Positions 9,712 through 18,538 are shown, numbered from the stretch's first letter. The stretch is DNA of 64,000 nt from JAICXG01 sp963801255 (GCA_963801255.1 CAWDEC010000012.1:496001-560000); one strand, 5' to 3'. Translations and numbers: made by a program. Notes: generated by a model from the letters alone, not told the origin.

Positions 9712-9912
9712 ATCTCTGCACCTGTTTCCACGAATCGAGAGATGGGAATCGATTATGGGTTAGTTGAGGCCCGCTCATACTGCGTCGGAGCGCCGTCGAG
9801 CGTCTCGGCGGTGACGGGAATGAAGATAAAACGAAAGGGACTTTTCGTCTTTTTATAAAGCGCCATCGAACCTCAACACAACCTTCACTCTCGCCAAAGA
9901 CGAATTACGAAT

Positions 9913-10092
9913 ATGAACTCAAGCACCGAAGACAAAGCAAAGGGGACTGCCAAGGAAGCGATTGGCACAGTCAAGGAAAAAGCCGGTCAAGTCGTCGGCA
10001 ATCCAGATTTAGAGGCACGGGGAACAGCCGAAAAAGTGGAAGGCAAAGTGCAGCAAAAGGTCGGCGACGTGAAGAAAGTATTCGAGAAGTAA
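9913..10092 (+). CDS. CsbD-like stress protein
   Basis: A short 59-residue ORF, starting ATG AAC TCA. The product is MNSSTEDKAKGTAKEAIG followed by TVKEKAGQVVGNPDLEARG and ending KVFEK. The K-G-x-x-K-E-x-x-G-x-x-K pattern and the N-P-D-L-E-A-x-G centre are diagnostic of the CsbD family of small, soluble, stress-induced proteins of unknown molecular function. The 200 bp upstream hold no gene. Regulation by a general-stress system is typical of the family but not shown here. Confidence 0.85.
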   Translation: MNSSTEDKAKGTAKEAIGTVKEKAGQVVGNPDLEARGTAEKVEGKVQQKVGDVKKVFEK

Positions 10093-10245
10093 GGGCCGCT
10101 GTTCCCATGACTAACGTTGGGCGTGCGTTTCGCTTTTTCATAGGCGACGCCGCCTAACGGAAATTTTTGCTGAAGATTCCCCCTCGTCCTGCAAGTTCCG
10201 GACCTCTGCTTGCGCGCTCGCGACCGGCCGGGTCATCCTGCTCAC

Positions 10246-10758
10246 ATGCAAATCCGGCGCGCCAAGACAAGCGAAGCCGATGCGCTCAGCGTCATCGCGC
10301 AAAAGGCCAAGGCGTACTGGGGTTATCCCGCGTCGTGGTTGGAGCAATGGCGGGAACTGCTCACCATAACACCGGAATTTATCACGCAGAACGAAACCTG
10401 GCTCGCAGGGGAAGACGGCAGGTCCCTCGGCTTTTATACCCTGCGTTGGCACGGAACCGAACTGCGGCTCGAGCACCTTTGGGTTTTGCCTAACGAAATG
10501 AAGCGAGGCCTTGGCCGAAAGCTTTTCCAGCACGCCGCCGTCCGCGCGGCCGCCCTGGGAGCGAATTGCCTGACAATTGAAGCCGATCCTCATGCTGAGC
10601 CCTTCTATCTCCACCTCGGCGCCAGTCGCTCCGGAACGGTCGCGAGCGAGATGGAGGGAGAACGGCGTGAAATCCCGCTTCTGACTTTTCCCCTAACGAA
10701 TGGAGGAGAAAAACAGCTTGGCGAGCCTACTGCGGAAAGGGATGGGCCGGCTGGCTAA
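10246..10758 (+). CDS. GNAT-family N-acetyltransferase
   Basis: 170 residues from MQIRRAKTSEADALSVIA; the frame opens at 10210 but the GNAT fold begins at this ATG. The acetyl-CoA binding motif A is visible in LEHLWVLPNEMKRGLGRKLFQHA (V-x-P-x-x-x-x-x-G-x-G), followed by LTIEADPHAEPFYLHLGA, the usual motif B with Tyr. Substrate unknown. The 3' end overlaps a convergent small lipoprotein gene by 32 bp. Confidence 0.85.
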   Translation: MQIRRAKTSEADALSVIAQKAKAYWGYPASWLEQWRELLTITPEFITQNETWLAGEDGRSLGFYTLRWHGTELRLEHLWVLPNEMKRGLGRKLFQHAAVRAAALGANCLTIEADPHAEPFYLHLGASRSGTVASEMEGERREIPLLTFPLTNGGEKQLGEPTAERDGPAG

Positions 10759-10990
10759 ACGGGTTTTGCGGAGTCGGCGAGGGTGGGCCTGTCGGCAGAT
10801 GTCCGACGGTTTCTCGGGGCGCGAATTCCGGATTCTCCGGCGGGGCAGGATCTGGATTAAAATCCTCGTAATCCGTCGCGCACCCGTTCAGTCCTACAAG
10901 AACGATCCAGAGCAGCAGGGCGACAATAAAACGCGATCGGCTCAGAGCACCGGGGAAGAAAGTCAGATTCCTTAAACATCGCTGACGCAT
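10727..10990 (-). CDS. Small proline-rich lipoprotein, function unknown
   Basis: 87 residues. A basic start is followed by a hydrophobic run and a lipobox: FIVALLLWIVLVGLNGC, with Cys at about 37. The mature ~50 residues are rich in Pro, Glu and Asp (DFNPDPAPPENPEF). It looks like a short outer- or inner-membrane lipoprotein; no family is recognised. Its 3' end overlaps the convergent GNAT gene, which slightly lowers confidence. Confidence 0.55.
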   Translation of the reverse strand: MRQRCLRNLTFFPGALSRSRFIVALLLWIVLVGLNGCATDYEDFNPDPAPPENPEFAPRETVGHLPTGPPSPTPQNPFSQPAHPFPQ

Positions 10991-11093
10991 GCCAAGGTTT
11001 ACGTTTTATGCAAGACAAGCGAATCCGCCAGCGGTTTCGGCGACGACGGGTTGTAACCGGGAAAGTTTCCCGGCTACAACGAATCAGTCTGCG

Positions 11094-11495
11094 TTATTGG
11101 CCGCTCCCGTCATCGGTTTGGTCGCCTTGATCGCGATGATGACGATGGCCGCCACGAAAACCGTGGCGATCATTCTTCATCTCATCCAGCTTCTTCTGCT
11201 GCTCTGCCGTGAGCAGCGGACGAATTTGCGACATCGTGTTGTCCATGACGGTCTTGGTTTTCTCCATCGCCTCGCGACGGATAGTTTCCAATTGCGGCTG
11301 GGCCTGGTCGATGATGGGCTGAACTTTGGTTTTTTGATCCGGCGTAAGATTCAAGTCTTCCGTCAAACGTTCGAGACCACCGTGGCGCATACCGCCTCTT
11401 CCGCCTTGCCGATCGGTATCCTGATCGTTGGCCAGGACCGAGCTGCCTAGTGCGAGTGCACCCAACGCAGTAAGTGTAATGAGTTTTAGTTTCAT
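11094..11495 (-). CDS. Spy/CpxP-like periplasmic LTXXQ protein
   Basis: 133 residues from MKLKLITLTALGALALGSSVLA, a clean signal peptide. The mature protein is helical with two LTxxQ-type motifs (LNLTPDQKTKV, LLTAEQQKKLDEM) and a His/Gly-rich tail (GFRGGHRHHRD) that could bind metal. Spy/CpxP proteins are periplasmic chaperones or stress modulators. It faces the ECF sigma operon across 147 bp and its own upstream region carries the same GTAACC-N16-GGTCAT element as that operon, so it is probably a target of the sigma factor. I chose the ATG at 11495 because an earlier start would overlap the promoter element. Confidence 0.8.
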   Translation of the reverse strand: MKLKLITLTALGALALGSSVLANDQDTDRQGGRGGMRHGGLERLTEDLNLTPDQKTKVQPIIDQAQPQLETIRREAMEKTKTVMDNTMSQIRPLLTAEQQKKLDEMKNDRHGFRGGHRHHRDQGDQTDDGSGQ

Positions 11496-11508
11496 AGGTT
11501 GTGCTCTC

Positions 11509-11536
11509 ATGACCGGTCGTTAGTCACGTCGGTTAC
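11509..11536 (-). promoter_or_regulatory. Putative ECF-sigma promoter for the Spy-like gene
   Basis: On the minus strand the sequence reads GTAACC (11531-11536), a 16-nt spacer, then GGTCAT (11509-11514), about 13 nt before the start codon. The same two hexamers with the same spacer occur on the plus strand at 11585-11612. The layout matches ECF promoters, whose -35 element usually contains AAC and -10 element GTC. The implied 5' leader is very short. Confidence 0.6.
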
Positions 11537-11584
11537 AAACAAAATTTCACGCTGCCGGGAAGAAGCCTTTAATAGCAAATTTCT

Positions 11585-11612
11585 GTAACCTGTGCGCGCG
11601 CGACACGGTCAT
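11585..11612 (+). promoter_or_regulatory. Putative ECF-sigma autoregulatory promoter
   Basis: GTAACC (11585-11590), 16-nt spacer, GGTCAT (11607-11612), about 30 nt upstream of the sigma factor ATG at 11643. It is identical in hexamers and spacing to the element upstream of the divergent Spy-like gene, as expected for an autoregulated ECF sigma factor with a small local regulon. Confidence 0.6.
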
Positions 11613-11642
11613 CCTGTTTAGTGTGGCCCGGTCTTGGAACAG

Positions 11643-12227
11643 ATGGCGGATGATCTCGAGGTCGACGCGCTCGTCGCGGCGGCTCGCCAGCACGATGACG
11701 CGGCCGCGCACGAACTGGTGCGTCGGCTTTATCCGCTCGTCCTCAGGCTCGTTCGCTCCCATCGACCGCGCCGGGCTGCTGAAGAAGATCTTTGCCAGAT
11801 GATTTTCATCCGCATTTTCCAAAAACTCGATCAATTTTCCGGCAAGGTGCCGCTGGAGCATTGGGTCTCCCGAATCGCGATCAATACCTGCCTTAATCAA
11901 ATCCAATCCGAGAAGGTTCGACCGGAATTTCGTCACGCCGATCTGAGCGAGGAAGAAGTGGCCGTAGTAAACAACCTCGCCGCCACGCCGGAAGAGCTCG
12001 GGCCGGATCAAACCTTCGCCGCGCGCGATCTAGTAGAGCGCCTTCTTACCGTGCTCAAACCGGCGGAGCGTCTCGTGATCGATTTGCTTTACTTGCAGCA
12101 GCGTTCCGTCGCTGAAATCCAGGCGGTGACTGGCTGGGGTGCGTCGCTCGTTAAGGTGCGTGCTTTTCGCGCGCGACAAAAATTGAAACGCCAGCTCGAG
12201 AAATTCAGTGCGGAGACAGCCCGATGA
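11643..12227 (+). CDS. ECF-type RNA polymerase sigma factor
   Basis: 194 residues. Region 2 is seen in AAAHELVRRLYPLVLRLVRS and EEDLCQMIFIRIFQKLDQFSG (with LEHWVSRIAINTCLNQ), and region 4 in LTVLKPAERLVIDLLYLQQRSVAEIQAVTGWGASLVKVRAFRARQKLKR, so it has the two-domain ECF layout. I chose the ATG at 11643 with GGA five bases upstream; a TTG at 11634 is also in frame. It overlaps the next gene by an ATGA junction, forming a three-gene operon with two small membrane proteins. It probably drives its own operon and the divergent Spy-like gene. Confidence 0.92.
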   Translation: MADDLEVDALVAAARQHDDAAAHELVRRLYPLVLRLVRSHRPRRAAEEDLCQMIFIRIFQKLDQFSGKVPLEHWVSRIAINTCLNQIQSEKVRPEFRHADLSEEEVAVVNNLAATPEELGPDQTFAARDLVERLLTVLKPAERLVIDLLYLQQRSVAEIQAVTGWGASLVKVRAFRARQKLKRQLEKFSAETAR

Positions 12228-12532
12228 AGAATCTCGATCAGAGTCTGGATCGTTTGTTTCGCGCCGCCGCGGGGGCGCAGAATGCTGTGCCTGACGAGAT
12301 GCCGTTCGGCTTCGCGACTCGGGTTATTGCCCGGGCGCGCTCAGGCACCAAGGCCGACCTGACCGACCTGCGCAGTCTGCTGCGGCGGGTGGTTTTCATT
12401 TCTCTTGCAGTCATCGCTCTCTCCGGAGCGGGTGTTTACCACGAACTGCGTAACGACGATTACGCGACCGCTCCGCTGACGGATGAATATGCCATCGCCG
12501 ATTCCGCGATCGGCAACATTTTCGAGCAATGA
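12224..12532 (+). CDS. Small membrane protein, candidate anti-sigma factor
   Basis: 102 residues: an N-terminal cytoplasmic part of ~50 residues (MKNLDQSLDRLFRAAAGAQ), one transmembrane helix VVFISLAVIALSGAGVYHEL (~53-72), and a ~30-residue acidic periplasmic tail. Start and stop are both shared with neighbours as ATGA overlaps. Position after an ECF sigma gene and the topology fit a membrane anti-sigma factor like CnrY or RskA, but there is no recognisable zinc-binding anti-sigma motif, so this is inference. Confidence 0.65.
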   Translation: MKNLDQSLDRLFRAAAGAQNAVPDEMPFGFATRVIARARSGTKADLTDLRSLLRRVVFISLAVIALSGAGVYHELRNDDYATAPLTDEYAIADSAIGNIFEQ

Positions 12533-12972
12533 ATGCTTCGCTGAAAAGAAAACTCATCGCCGGTTTCATCCTCGCCTTTCTGGCGGGTGGCGCCGTAGGC
12601 GGATTGATTGCTTTTCATGAAACGCGCAATTGGCATGCTGAGTTCGGGCGTCATCCGCACAGCTTCACCGAACGGATGCGCAATCGGATTACCTCCCAGC
12701 TCGACCTCACTCCGGAACAGGTGGCGAAGGTGAACCCGATTCTTAATCACGCCACCGAGGAGTTGCAGAAGATTCGGGCCGATACTGGAGCAAAAGTGCG
12801 GCAGGTCGCCACTGAAACCAATCAGGCTCTCGCTCCGCTCCTGACCGACGCGCAACGAGCGAAGCTCAAAGAACTACAGGAGCAAAGCCGGGAAAAAGTT
12901 CGGCCGCACGGGCCGCATCACCGCCATGGTCCGCCTCCGTCCGACAATGCAGAGGGCGGTTCCGCCGATTGA
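12529..12972 (+). CDS. Membrane-anchored Spy/CnrX-like periplasmic sensor
   Basis: 147 residues. An N-terminal uncleaved-looking anchor (LIAGFILAFLAGGAVGGLIAF) is followed by a helical periplasmic domain with two LTxxQ-type motifs: LDLTPEQVAKVNPILNHATEEL and PLLTDAQRAKLKELQEQ. The His-rich tail HGPHHRHGPPP could bind metal. CnrX-like proteins of this fold sense metal for an ECF system. With the sigma factor and the small membrane protein it forms a plausible envelope-stress or metal-responsive module. Starts in ATGA overlap with the preceding gene. Confidence 0.75.
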   Translation: MNASLKRKLIAGFILAFLAGGAVGGLIAFHETRNWHAEFGRHPHSFTERMRNRITSQLDLTPEQVAKVNPILNHATEELQKIRADTGAKVRQVATETNQALAPLLTDAQRAKLKELQEQSREKVRPHGPHHRHGPPPSDNAEGGSAD

Positions 12973-13045
12973 GGCGGGTGATCATCGGTTGTTATCTTAG
13001 GAAGTGGCAGGCAGGCTCCGGCCGGCCTTATGGTAAAATCAGCGG

Positions 13046-14324
13046 GTGAACCGGTTTTACCTCTTCGTTCTCATGCTCAGCTCAATCGGCCTCATGTCTC
13101 GCGCGGCCGAGCCCAAACCGGCTGGCGCTTATCTTCTTCGGCCGGCTTCGGTTTTTGACGGAAGAGAACTGCATCCTGGCTGGTCGGTCCTGGTGCGAGG
13201 GGAGCGGATCGAAAAAGCTGGCCCGGCAACCGAGATCGGCGCGCCTAACGACGCTCAAGCGATCGATCTGCCTAACGACACTCTTATTCCCGGGCTGATC
13301 GAAGGTCACTCCCATCTCTTTCTCCATCCCTATAACGAAACGCCCTGGAACGACCAGATCACTAACGAATCCCTCTCCTTCCGCACCGCCGCAGCCACCG
13401 CACACGCGCGGGACACTTTGCTGGCCGGATTTACGACCGTGCGCGATCTTGGAACCGAAGGCGCGGGTTACGCCGACGTCGGCCTCAAAAAGGCGATTGA
13501 ACAGGGAGTTATTCCCGGCCCGCGAATGATCATCGTCACTCGCGCCATCGTCGCAACCGGTAGCTACGGTCCCAAGCTTTCCCCCGATCTTGATCTCCCC
13601 CAAGGCGGACAGGAAGCAAGCGGAGTCGATGAAGTCGTTAGGGCGACGCGCCAGCAAATCGGGAAAGGCGCTGACTGGGTAAAACTCTATGCGGATTATC
13701 GTTGGGGCGCGGGCGAACCGTCACGGCCGACCTTTTCCCAGGAGGAGTTGACCGCCGCGGTCAAAGCCGCCCACGACGCTGGTCGTCCAGTCGCCGCTCA
13801 TGCCACCACCGCAGAAGGCATGCGCCGTGCGATCCTCGCTGGCGTCGACACGGTGGAACATGGCGACGAAGGAACACCGGAAGTCTTTCGCCTGATGAAG
13901 GAACACGAGGTCGCTTTCTGTCCTACCGTGGCGGCGAGCGATGCCATCATGCAATATCGCGGGTGGAAAAAGGGCGTTGATCCCGAGCCGGATCGAATTC
14001 GAACGAAAGCGCGCCAGCATGAAAGCGGCCCGCGACGCGGGTGTGACCTTTATCATGGGCGGCGACGTCGGCGTATTCGCACATGGCGACAACGCGCGCG
14101 AGATGGAACTGCTCGTGCACGAATATGGTTTTGCACCCATGGAAGTCCTGCGACAGGCCACGAGCGGCAACGCGGCTGTCTTTCGCCTTAACGATCGAGG
14201 CAACATTCGTCCCCAACAGTTGGCTGACGTCGTCGCGGTGGAAGGGGATCCGACGAAGGATATTAGTGCCGCGAAGCGGATTCGCCTCGTTATGAAGGGC
14301 GGAGTCATTTACCGTCAGCCGTAG
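13046..14324 (+). pseudogene. Secreted metal-dependent amidohydrolase, broken by a frameshift
   Basis: A GTG start gives a signal peptide (FYLFVLMLSSIGLMSRAA) and an imidazolonepropionase-like amidohydrolase: GLIEGHSHLFLHPYNETPW (HxH metal site), AAHATTAEGM, DTVEHGDEGTPE. At about 14006-14012 the frame is lost. The family's MKAARDAGVTFIMGGDVGVFAHG segment and the rest of the C-terminus continue in the +1 frame to 14324. Total length (1279 nt) is 426 codons plus one base, so one inserted base explains it. Either a recent inactivating mutation or a sequence error; read intact it would be ~425 residues, a normal length. Confidence 0.8.
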
Positions 14325-14393
14325 TCCGAACACGTGTTCTGCCGCAACGCTTAACCCAATGCCAGCCATACCTTCGGAAGGGGAAGCCATTAA

Positions 14394-15440
14394 ATGATTA
14401 AGACCACAGGTTATGCCGCGCATCGCGCGGAGGAACCGCTTAAACCCTTCTCATTTGAGCGACGAGAACCGACAGCCAACGATGTGCACCTCGAGATCCT
14501 TTTCTGTGGGATTTGCCACTCCGACCTGCACATTGCGCGAAACGAATGGGGACGGACGACTTACCCCTGCGTTCCGGGTCACGAAATTGTCGGGCGCGTG
14601 GTCAGGGTCGGCAATCAGGTCAGGAAATTCCGCGAAGGCGATCTCGGCGCGGTTGGTTGCATGGTGGATTCCGATCGAGTCTGTGAACAGTGCCGGGCCG
14701 GCCTCGAGCAATTTTGCGAGGGTGGTGTGACCCTGACTTATAACAGTGAGGACAAACAATCCGGCGGCATGACCTATGGCGGTTATTCGAAGACTATTGT
14801 TGTTGATCAAGACTTTGTGCTTCGGCTGCCCGCGTCACTTGATCCGGCAGCTGCAGCGCCACTCTTGTGCGCTGGTATCACCACTTATTCCCCACTGCGG
14901 AAATGGAAGGTCCGTCCTGGCCAGAAAGTCGGGGTCGTCGGTTTAGGGGGACTCGGTCATATGGCCCTGAAGTTTGCCAATGCGTTTGGTGCGGAGGTAA
15001 CTCTTTTCACCACGTCTGAGAAAAAGAAAGCGGATGCGAAACGGCTCGGCGCGCACGAGGTAGTTATCTCAAGGAACGAAGACGAGATGGAGAAACAGAC
15101 GAAACATTTCGACTTCATTATCGACACTGTCTCTGCGCAGCATGACCTGAACGCTTACCTGGCTCTCTTGAAACGCGATGGAGTCATGGTCCTCGTGGGT
15201 ATTCCTCCGGACCCCTTCCCGCTCGACGCCTTTCACCTGATTGTTCCCCGACGGCAGTTAGCTGGATCACTCATCGGTGGAATTCCCGAGACTCAGGAGA
15301 TGCTGGAGTATTGCGCCGACCATGGGATCGCCTGCGACATCGAACGCATTTCAATCGATCAAGTCAATGAAGCTTATGAGCGAATGCTCAAGCGAGAGGT
15401 GAAATATCGTTTTGTTATCGATATGGCCTCGCTGCAATAG
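14394..15440 (+). CDS. Zinc-dependent NAD(P)-linked alcohol/aldehyde dehydrogenase (YahK/CAD type)
   Basis: 348 residues of the medium-chain dehydrogenase family. Catalytic zinc ligands lie in CGICHSDLH and GHEIVGRV. The structural zinc cysteines are in CMVDSDRVCEQCRAGLEQFC. The Rossmann glycine motif is GVVGLGGLGHMALKFA. The arrangement matches the cinnamyl-alcohol-dehydrogenase-like group that includes YahK, typically NADPH-dependent aldehyde reductases. The gene and its two downstream neighbours lie in a 4 kb stretch without the nonamer tag, which may point to a different history. Confidence 0.9.
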   Translation: MIKTTGYAAHRAEEPLKPFSFERREPTANDVHLEILFCGICHSDLHIARNEWGRTTYPCVPGHEIVGRVVRVGNQVRKFREGDLGAVGCMVDSDRVCEQCRAGLEQFCEGGVTLTYNSEDKQSGGMTYGGYSKTIVVDQDFVLRLPASLDPAAAAPLLCAGITTYSPLRKWKVRPGQKVGVVGLGGLGHMALKFANAFGAEVTLFTTSEKKKADAKRLGAHEVVISRNEDEMEKQTKHFDFIIDTVSAQHDLNAYLALLKRDGVMVLVGIPPDPFPLDAFHLIVPRRQLAGSLIGGIPETQEMLEYCADHGIACDIERISIDQVNEAYERMLKREVKYRFVIDMASLQ

Positions 15441-15472
15441 CAGAGCTGCTGTCACCGCACGGGAACAAGCAG

Positions 15473-15982
15473 ATGAATTGGGATGCTATCAATGCCATTT
15501 CGCAATTCGTGAGTTCGATTGCCGTTGTCTTTTCCGTGCTCTACCTCGCCAAGGAAGTGCACCGAAGCACACGCGTCGCAAAAGTCGCTGCCCAGGATGC
15601 TGCCGCCTCAGCATTACGCGACGTCACAAACACTTTCATGGAAAACGCAGAGATGTCGCGTATCTGGGGAGTCGGCCTGGAAGACCTAACGACACTTTCT
15701 CCCGAGGAACAGGCGAGGTTCTTTCACGCAGCACATCAATTTCTTAAGGCCCTCGAGACGATTCACTTTCACTATCTCAGTGGCCTAATGGATGAACAAC
15801 TCTGGGATGGGTGGCAGGAACTGCTGCGCCACTACATCCGAGCACCGGGGATAGCACGTTATTGGGAACTACGGAGCCAGCTCTTCTCAGCACGATTTCG
15901 CACGTTTGCCGCTCAGCTTGAGCCGGTTCGCGATCGTCGAACGGTCGCCATATTATTGCCCGAGGAGAAACTCCCCGATTGA
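15473..15982 (+). CDS. Membrane-anchored protein, function unknown
   Basis: 169 residues. It starts MNWDAINAISQFVSSIAVVFSVLYLA, a single N-terminal transmembrane helix of the 'no signal cleavage' type, followed by a helical soluble domain with aromatic residues (HQFLKALETIHFHYLSGLMDEQLWDGWQELL would be the core helices). Proteins of this build are common as unknowns in soil bacteria. It begins 33 bp after the alcohol dehydrogenase. Confidence 0.65.
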   Translation: MNWDAINAISQFVSSIAVVFSVLYLAKEVHRSTRVAKVAAQDAAASALRDVTNTFMENAEMSRIWGVGLEDLTTLSPEEQARFFHAAHQFLKALETIHFHYLSGLMDEQLWDGWQELLRHYIRAPGIARYWELRSQLFSARFRTFAAQLEPVRDRRTVAILLPEEKLPD

Positions 15983-16012
15983 GTCAGATAACAGTACCTT
16001 GCTAAGTCCTTC

Positions 16013-16783
16013 CTAACTCGCTTGTGCCTGACGGGGCGGATGAGCCCAAACCTGCGTCTCTGGACTCTCCGTTGTGTTGGCTGATATGGTTAAACCTGCA
16101 TCCGTAAGCGGTCTCAACTTTTCGAGACAGATGTCGATATGTGTGACAGCGATTACGACGTCCTGCTGCAGACCTTCGAGTGTGGCCCAGAGTTGTTCAG
16201 CACTGAGACTGCGCGTGATGGGAATGGTACGTTCGATTCTAACCGTAAGTGGCAAGGCTCTGGTCGAGGTGACATGCGCTCTAGCCCGAGCACATTCGGC
16301 CAGGTACTCAACAATGAAGCGCCTTCTGCCAGCTTCGCCAATGTCGTTGAGCGTGCGGCGATGCCGTTCCGGAAGAGTCACATCGGTTCGATATCGCAAC
16401 GAATTGTCCAGGGAGGTAGGCCGGCCGATGATAATGACCTGACCGTCAGGGATTGTGACCCGATAAGCGAAACGATAGCTGGTCGAATCGGCCAGCTTCT
16501 GGTTTGCAAAGCGCGATTTTTGAATCCACTCCTGTAACCGTCCTTCAAGGTTTTCGCTGGAGACCGGTGGCGCGAGGCGATCCTTGGCAAAGTAGGTGGC
16601 AACCGCGGCCCAAATCAAAAATAAGGAAAAAAGAAAAACGATCCAGAACTCGTCCCAGGGATCAAGCGCTTGCGCGATGACCGCGGCGCGCGCGAGCGCG
16701 ATCGCGCCCCCCAGATAGAGGAGTCCAACGAGAAAACGTCCGCGCTGCTTCTCCCAGAATTCCGGCCAATCGGTCTTCCGCAT
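16013..16783 (-). CDS. Two-helix membrane protein, function unknown
   Basis: 256 residues. Two hydrophobic helices lie near the N-terminus (FLVGLLYLGGAIALARAAVIA and FWIVFLFSLFLIWAAVATYF), then a soluble domain of ~170 residues with mixed alpha/beta character. No known motif. Convergent with the preceding gene (30 bp between stops). Confidence 0.6.
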   Translation of the reverse strand: MRKTDWPEFWEKQRGRFLVGLLYLGGAIALARAAVIAQALDPWDEFWIVFLFSLFLIWAAVATYFAKDRLAPPVSSENLEGRLQEWIQKSRFANQKLADSTSYRFAYRVTIPDGQVIIIGRPTSLDNSLRYRTDVTLPERHRRTLNDIGEAGRRRFIVEYLAECARARAHVTSTRALPLTVRIERTIPITRSLSAEQLWATLEGLQQDVVIAVTHIDICLEKLRPLTDAGLTISANTTESPETQVWAHPPRQAQAS

Positions 16784-17105
16784 CGAGCCCTTTGACGCGC
16801 CGTCGAATCGTTTATTCGATCCTTATCGCCCTTCCGTTTTCAAAACTTAACAGGCGGTTCAATCCCGAGCGGAAGAGAAGTGATAGCAACGGTTAGGTCT
16901 TAGAAACGCTGATCGTGCAGCCAGTCAGTTGCAAAAATGGTTCCTACTCGCCTAAACCGTCGGGAACCAATCATTATCCGTGGAGAGTGATTGATTCGTC
17001 GCGTGCTCACATTGACTCAGCGACTACGGCAAAAAAGCTCCATGTTTAGTATTCCCGCAGCCTCATTGTCCGCTTCCCGGCCCGACGACCCTGAAGTCAG
17101 CGCCA
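16784..17105. other. Intergenic stretch with one weak hairpin, no gene seen
   Basis: About 320 bp between the unknown membrane gene and the ftsZ stop codon. I see no coding sequence. A 7-bp inverted repeat, TGGTTCC (16938-16944) and GGAACCA (16963-16969), could form a hairpin but has no U-tract, so it is not a convincing terminator. Confidence 0.4.
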
Positions 17106-18530
17106 CTATTTCACACGCGCGTTTTTGCGCAGAAACGTCGGTACATCGAGATCCTCGCCTTCTTCGATTGTTGGCTCGCTTTTTTCAAATCGGCCACGCG
17201 TCACCGGCTCGAATTGCATCACCTCCTGCCGAGTGTGGGGAGACTTCTCTTTCTTGGCGGGCACCGGAGCAATCAGCTCGGGCGCGTCTGGCAAAGGCAC
17301 CTCTTCGCGCCTAACGACAGGCTTTCTTTCCTTCTTGATGGGGACGGGCGGCGGAGTCGGTTCTTCCATCGCCAAAACTGCTTCTCCTAGCGGCGGTTCT
17401 ACGTCAGATTCGTGAGCGACAAACTCCTGGATTTCGGCTACGACCGGCGACTCGATCTCCTGCACAGGTTCCGCCGCGGTCGTTGTCCTGCTCGTTTTTT
17501 CCTCCGGCGGTGAAAACTGCATGGTTCGCAACGGCGCCGTTTGCGCAACGCCATCTGAGGAAAGTGAGCTGATGAGGGTGACGCTCAGCCGCTCGCCCAT
17601 TTTTCCATCGACCGAGGTACCAAAAAGAATCTGGGTGTGATCTTCGACGTGGCGATTCAACTCCTGCATGACGATCTCCACTTCGGTTAGCGTCATTCCA
17701 GGACCGCCGGTGATATGCACCAGAAGCGCCTGGGCTTCGTTCAACATCTTGCCGCGATTCATGAGAGGATTCTTGAGCGCAAGCGCGAGCGCTTCATGGG
17801 CGCGATTGTCACTGTCCGATTCGCCGAAACCGAAAAGGCAGCGGCTGTTTTGGCTGCGCAAGGCGCTGAGCAATTCGTCAAAGCCAATGCGGATGAGGCC
17901 TGGCCGCCGAACGACATTCACAATCGCGCGTACGCTCTGGCTGATGGTCGTGTCCGCTACTGCGAAGGCCTGATGAATTCCAGCCTTAGGCAAAACGATA
18001 TCGCCCATCCGATCGTTCTCGAAACAAATCACGGCGTCGGCGACACGATGAAATTCCTGCAAAGCTTCCATCGCTTGCGCGCTGCGCCGTTTTCCTTCGA
18101 AAGCAAAGGGGAGAGTAGCAAACGCCAAAACCAGGGCGCCGCTCTCATGCCCGAGCTGCGCCACGAACGGCGCCGCGCCCGAGCCCGTGCCGCCGCCCAG
18201 TCCCGTGCAAACGAAAACCATCCGTGCACCCTGTAACGCTTCGCGAATTTCGTCGGCGGATTCTTTGGCGGCATTGTAGCCCAATTCCGGGTCTCCTCCG
18301 GCGCCAAGCCCGCGTGTGACCGCGCGGCCGATCTGGAGCTTGTGTGTGGCAACCGAGCTGGCAAGAGATTGCACATCGGTATTGATGGCGATCATCTCGG
18401 CGTGTTCCATGCCGTCGAGCACGATGCGGTCGAGTGCGTTCGAACCGGCGCCTCCCACACCGATGATTTTGATCGCGAGATCGTCCTCTCTTTTTTCCGG
18501 CAGGCTGTAGTTGCGGCTGAGTTGGATCAT
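17106..18530 (-). CDS. ftsZ: Cell division tubulin FtsZ
   Basis: 474 residues from the ATG at 18530. GTPase features: GVGGAGSNALDRI, the tubulin signature GLGGGTGSGAAPF (~105-115), and FENDRMGDIVLP. The core ends near residue 310 and a long Pro/Glu-rich linker leads to the tail DVPTFLRKNARVK, which fits the conserved C-terminal peptide that binds FtsA. The open frame extends to a TTG at 18542, which I reject. A tight inverted repeat lies 9 nt upstream of the start. Last gene of the dcw run, separated from ftsA by 75 bp. Confidence 0.95.
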   Translation of the reverse strand: MIQLSRNYSLPEKREDDLAIKIIGVGGAGSNALDRIVLDGMEHAEMIAINTDVQSLASSVATHKLQIGRAVTRGLGAGGDPELGYNAAKESADEIREALQGARMVFVCTGLGGGTGSGAAPFVAQLGHESGALVLAFATLPFAFEGKRRSAQAMEALQEFHRVADAVICFENDRMGDIVLPKAGIHQAFAVADTTISQSVRAIVNVVRRPGLIRIGFDELLSALRSQNSRCLFGFGESDSDNRAHEALALALKNPLMNRGKMLNEAQALLVHITGGPGMTLTEVEIVMQELNRHVEDHTQILFGTSVDGKMGERLSVTLISSLSSDGVAQTAPLRTMQFSPPEEKTSRTTTAAEPVQEIESPVVAEIQEFVAHESDVEPPLGEAVLAMEEPTPPPVPIKKERKPVVRREEVPLPDAPELIAPVPAKKEKSPHTRQEVMQFEPVTRGRFEKSEPTIEEGEDLDVPTFLRKNARVK

Positions 18531-18538
18531 AAGGTAGC

